Source of the DNA: an uncultured Colwellia sp.
GTDB lineage: Bacteria; Pseudomonadota; Gammaproteobacteria; Enterobacterales; Alteromonadaceae
Reading direction: 5' to 3'
Assembly (NCBI GenBank): GCA_913058145.1
Contig: CAJXQM010000027.1
Span: 1 to 36,467 of the forward strand
Length of the DNA: 36,467 nt
Of the stretch, positions 34,229 through 36,467 are shown piece after piece. The translations under genes and the position numbers were made by a program. Below the pieces are notes generated by a model that saw only the letters and a program-made list of their open reading frames with translations, ran no database searches and was not told the origin of the DNA. Position 1 is the first letter of the stretch; each line of letters starts with the position of its first letter.

Positions 34229-36423
34229 TTATTGTTGACCTTTAGCGACATTACGTGACTGAAGTAAATTACGCGACTGCATTAAAGTACGAATTAATAA
34301 GACCAACATTAACAACAACATAAGCCAATAAAATACGCCACCTGTCGTTTTCGTTTTTATGATAATCACTTCAGTGACAGTAATGGACCAGACACCCGTA
34401 GCACTATTTCCTGCACTATCTTGAACAGTATAATTAATAGTGACTGAACCAAAGAAGTTTTCATGGGGTGTAAAGGTTACCTGACCATTTTCAGTAAAAC
34501 TTACTGCGTTATTGTCTACCGCCACTAAGGTTAATGCGTCATTATCAGGGTCAGTATCATTATCCAGTAAGTTAAGACTCACACTTTGACCTTGATTCAT
34601 TTGACTGCTTTCATTATTAACAACAGGCGCTTTATTAAGCAGCATCTCTAGATAAACCACACCATGATCACTACCACCATTATTATCACTAAGACCATAA
34701 TCTATAGTAATACTACCGACATAGTTATTTTTTCGTGTATACCATAATAAGCCATCAACAATAGTTACTTCACCAATATTGCTATTCGCAGACGTTATTA
34801 CTAAGGTATTGTTATCTTCATCGGTATCATTACCTAAGGCATCAATACTGACTCCACGAAGAACATCACTATTGAAATATACCTCTAAATGATCATCAAC
34901 CGCTACAGGGAAATGGTTTGTGGTCGTCATTACCGCAACGCCTCCGGGATCAACAACTGTACCATTAACCGTTAAATCATCATCATTAACGCCACCATCT
35001 TCAATCACTTGTTGTACACACCAATAACCTTCAGTTAACCCTAAAGACCAAGCACTGTCATTAGGTGGAGGACAATAGCCCGGCTCACCCGGAGCAGACC
35101 ATAAGCTGTTATTAACATCTTCAATAAAGAAAGCCCAACCCGTAGTTTCTCTATACTTACGATACACCGCATTCGCTGGAATAGGTCTTTTTTGAGGTAA
35201 CACAATACTAACACTAGTACCAACTACCGGTAGGCCGTAACTGACATAGTCGAAAATACCACCGACGTTAGTCGCCTCAGGATCGGCTCTCAATATTTCT
35301 TTATCCGTAATTTTTTCTTCACTTGTTTGAGCGCTTATCGTTAGATTACCCAAACGTAAACATACACCTGATTGCCCTTCAATAAGATACGCATCATTCA
35401 CTAACACGGCCTCTTGCAATACATTACATTCAGCTATTTTATCCCGATAATCTGGGGTACCATCACCATCACTGTCTTTATAACCTTCAATATTATCAGG
35501 TATGCCATCTCCATCACTGTCTATGTCTGTTAATTCTATTAATTCACTAACAATATTAATATAAACACTTGCCATATCAACGCCTTGAGAACTGGCATCA
35601 TCATTAACAATCAAGCTTATTTGATAAGCCCCTAGCGCAATATCTACTGGATTAAAACTAAAGCTGCCTTCATCTTCTGATAAGTTAATAAGGTTATCAT
35701 CTGATACTTGCCACTGATACGTTAAGCTATCACCTTGATTTGCATCATAAACCGTTGACATAACAACAACGTCACCATCAACTTGACTTACCATTGCTCT
35801 ATTTTCTTGTTGCTGCATTACATCAAGGCTAACTACTGGTGCTATATTATCTTCTGTAATAGTGAATAAATGACTGTTTTTAGGGCCTAAGTTAAGCGTA
35901 TTCGATAACATCACTTCAACAATTTCATCATCTTCGACTAAATCATCTTTGACAATATCAAACGATAAATGTACTTCAGTGCCCGACGCTATCATTACCT
36001 CGCCAGAAGTTAAGGTATGATCATCGTCATTACCAACAACATCGTAAGGTATTACCATTGGATACACTGGCGCTTCACCATTAAGGAAAATAGTCACCTC
36101 AACACTTGTCCCTTCTGATACTTGTTGGTCTGAGTCAATAGAAACAAGCGGATTAACACACACCAATTGTTTTTTAATTACGGTATTACCATCAATATCA
36201 GTAGCTTGCCAATAAGCTTCACTCCGTCCCGGTGGGTATAAAGATACCCCATCTATTAGCGATACAGGAATGGTATTACCAAAACGGTCAATCGCAGAAG
36301 CTTCACCTAAATCAATACGAGTATATAAACCCGTAGAATTAACGGTTAAATCACCACATAAATCTTCTGGAATAGTAATAACAGGCTCTTGCTCCGACGC
36401 TATCGTGACAGTCGCTACAGCAC
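34229..36423 (-). CDS. Large multidomain surface protein, 5'-partial (Calx-beta, TSP3, choice-of-anchor U-like, tandem-95)
   Basis: The frame stays open from the stop at 34229 to the last genomic base, so the N-terminus is missing; the TTG at 36166 is not a real start. After an Ig-like segment (YPPGRSEAYWQATDIDGN) come a Calx-beta domain (LVSIDSDQQVSEGTSVEVTI ... ITEDN), an Ig-like domain, thrombospondin type-3 calcium repeats (DSDGDGIPDNIEGYKDSDGDG), and a region like choice-of-anchor U (YRKYRETTGWAFFIED, EDGGVNDDDLTVNGTVVDPGG). Two tandem-95/cadherin-like repeats (DNDTDPDND) follow. The end is TTGGVFYWLMLLLMLVLLIR plus basic residues, reminiscent of GlyGly-CTERM sorting tails. Likely exported, calcium-stabilised and cell-surface bound. 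Coupled to the OmpA-family gene downstream. Confidence 0.8.
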
Positions 36424-36467
36424 CTGTCTCTTATACACATCTGACGCTGCCGACGAATAGAGAGGTG
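36424..36467 (+). other. Illumina Nextera/Tn5 adapter with i5 index (sequencing artefact)
   Basis: 36424-36442 is exactly the Tn5 mosaic end CTGTCTCTTATACACATCT. 36443-36456 (GACGCTGCCGACGA) is the Nextera i5-side adapter. 36457-36464 (ATAGAGAG) is the reverse complement of index S502/N502 (CTCTCTAT). 36465-36467 (GTG) begins the P5-side sequence. These 44 bases are not part of the genome. Confidence 0.98.

Noticed and set aside
34228..34251. ATG at 34251 as start of the OmpA-family gene
   Set aside because: It overlaps the upstream gene, lacks a ribosome-binding site and puts eight extra polar residues before a clean signal peptide starting at 34227.
36164..36166. TTG at 36166 as the start of the large surface protein
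   Set aside because: The reading frame continues without a stop to the end of genomic sequence and encodes Ig-like protein sequence, so the gene is truncated by the contig end.

Overview
The window looks like a chromosomal segment of a low-G+C marine gammaproteobacterium of the Alteromonadales, most like Colwelliaceae (Colwellia or Thalassotalea). This rests on base composition, protein style, a DUF3010 gene, a TapY2-like gene and the gene order; no database search was possible, so the genus is an inference. It appears to be a whole assembly contig. The left edge (1-110) carries an rRNA-type promoter firing out of the window. The right edge (36424-36467) is not genomic: it is an Illumina Nextera/Tn5 adapter with an i5 index.

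Layout. Positions 222-4737 (minus strand) hold clpB, pgeF and rluD, and bamD diverges from rluD. Convergent with bamD is glnB (minus), which is divergent from nadE (plus). Two tandem FimT/FimU-type prepilin genes (7222-8504, plus) converge on a minor-pilin operon, pilV-pilW-pilX-pilY1-pilE-tapY2-like (15174-8535, minus). Upstream of that, on the same strand, lies the classic murJ, ribF-ileS-lspA-fkpB-ispH block (23561-15636), with rpsT diverging from murJ. As I recall it, the same genes sit together in Pseudomonas aeruginosa (clpB-pgeF-rluD-bamD ... fimT-fimU-pilVWXY1Y2E-ispH-fkpB-lspA-ileS-ribF-murJ-rpsT). This is therefore an old syntenic block with local inversions rather than a genomic island.

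From 24 kb onward the content is more accessory. There is an M49-like zinc-peptidase lipoprotein, an AlkJ-like GMC alcohol dehydrogenase with a TlpA-type thioredoxin, a large acyl-CoA dehydrogenase, a DUF3010 gene, an SDR plus amidohydrolase pair, and a surface pair. The surface pair is an OmpA-family barrel protein with two tandem OmpA-like C-terminal domains, and a large multidomain (Calx-beta, TSP3, choice-of-anchor U-like, tandem-95) protein whose 5' end is cut by the contig edge. The alcohol dehydrogenase and the acyl-CoA dehydrogenase both carry FadR-like palindromes at their promoters, and the latter also a perfect PsrA-like palindrome. This suggests a shared fatty-alcohol/fatty-acid catabolic regulon.

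I found no prophage, CRISPR array, IS element, tRNA or defence island. The less ordinary signals are the fatty-acid operators, the palindromic intergenic elements (5675-5779, 17682-17743, 17752-17870), a duplicated ribF 5' end forming a 28-codon upstream ORF, the rearranged fimT pair, and a cluster of UUG starts (rpsT, murJ, lspA).
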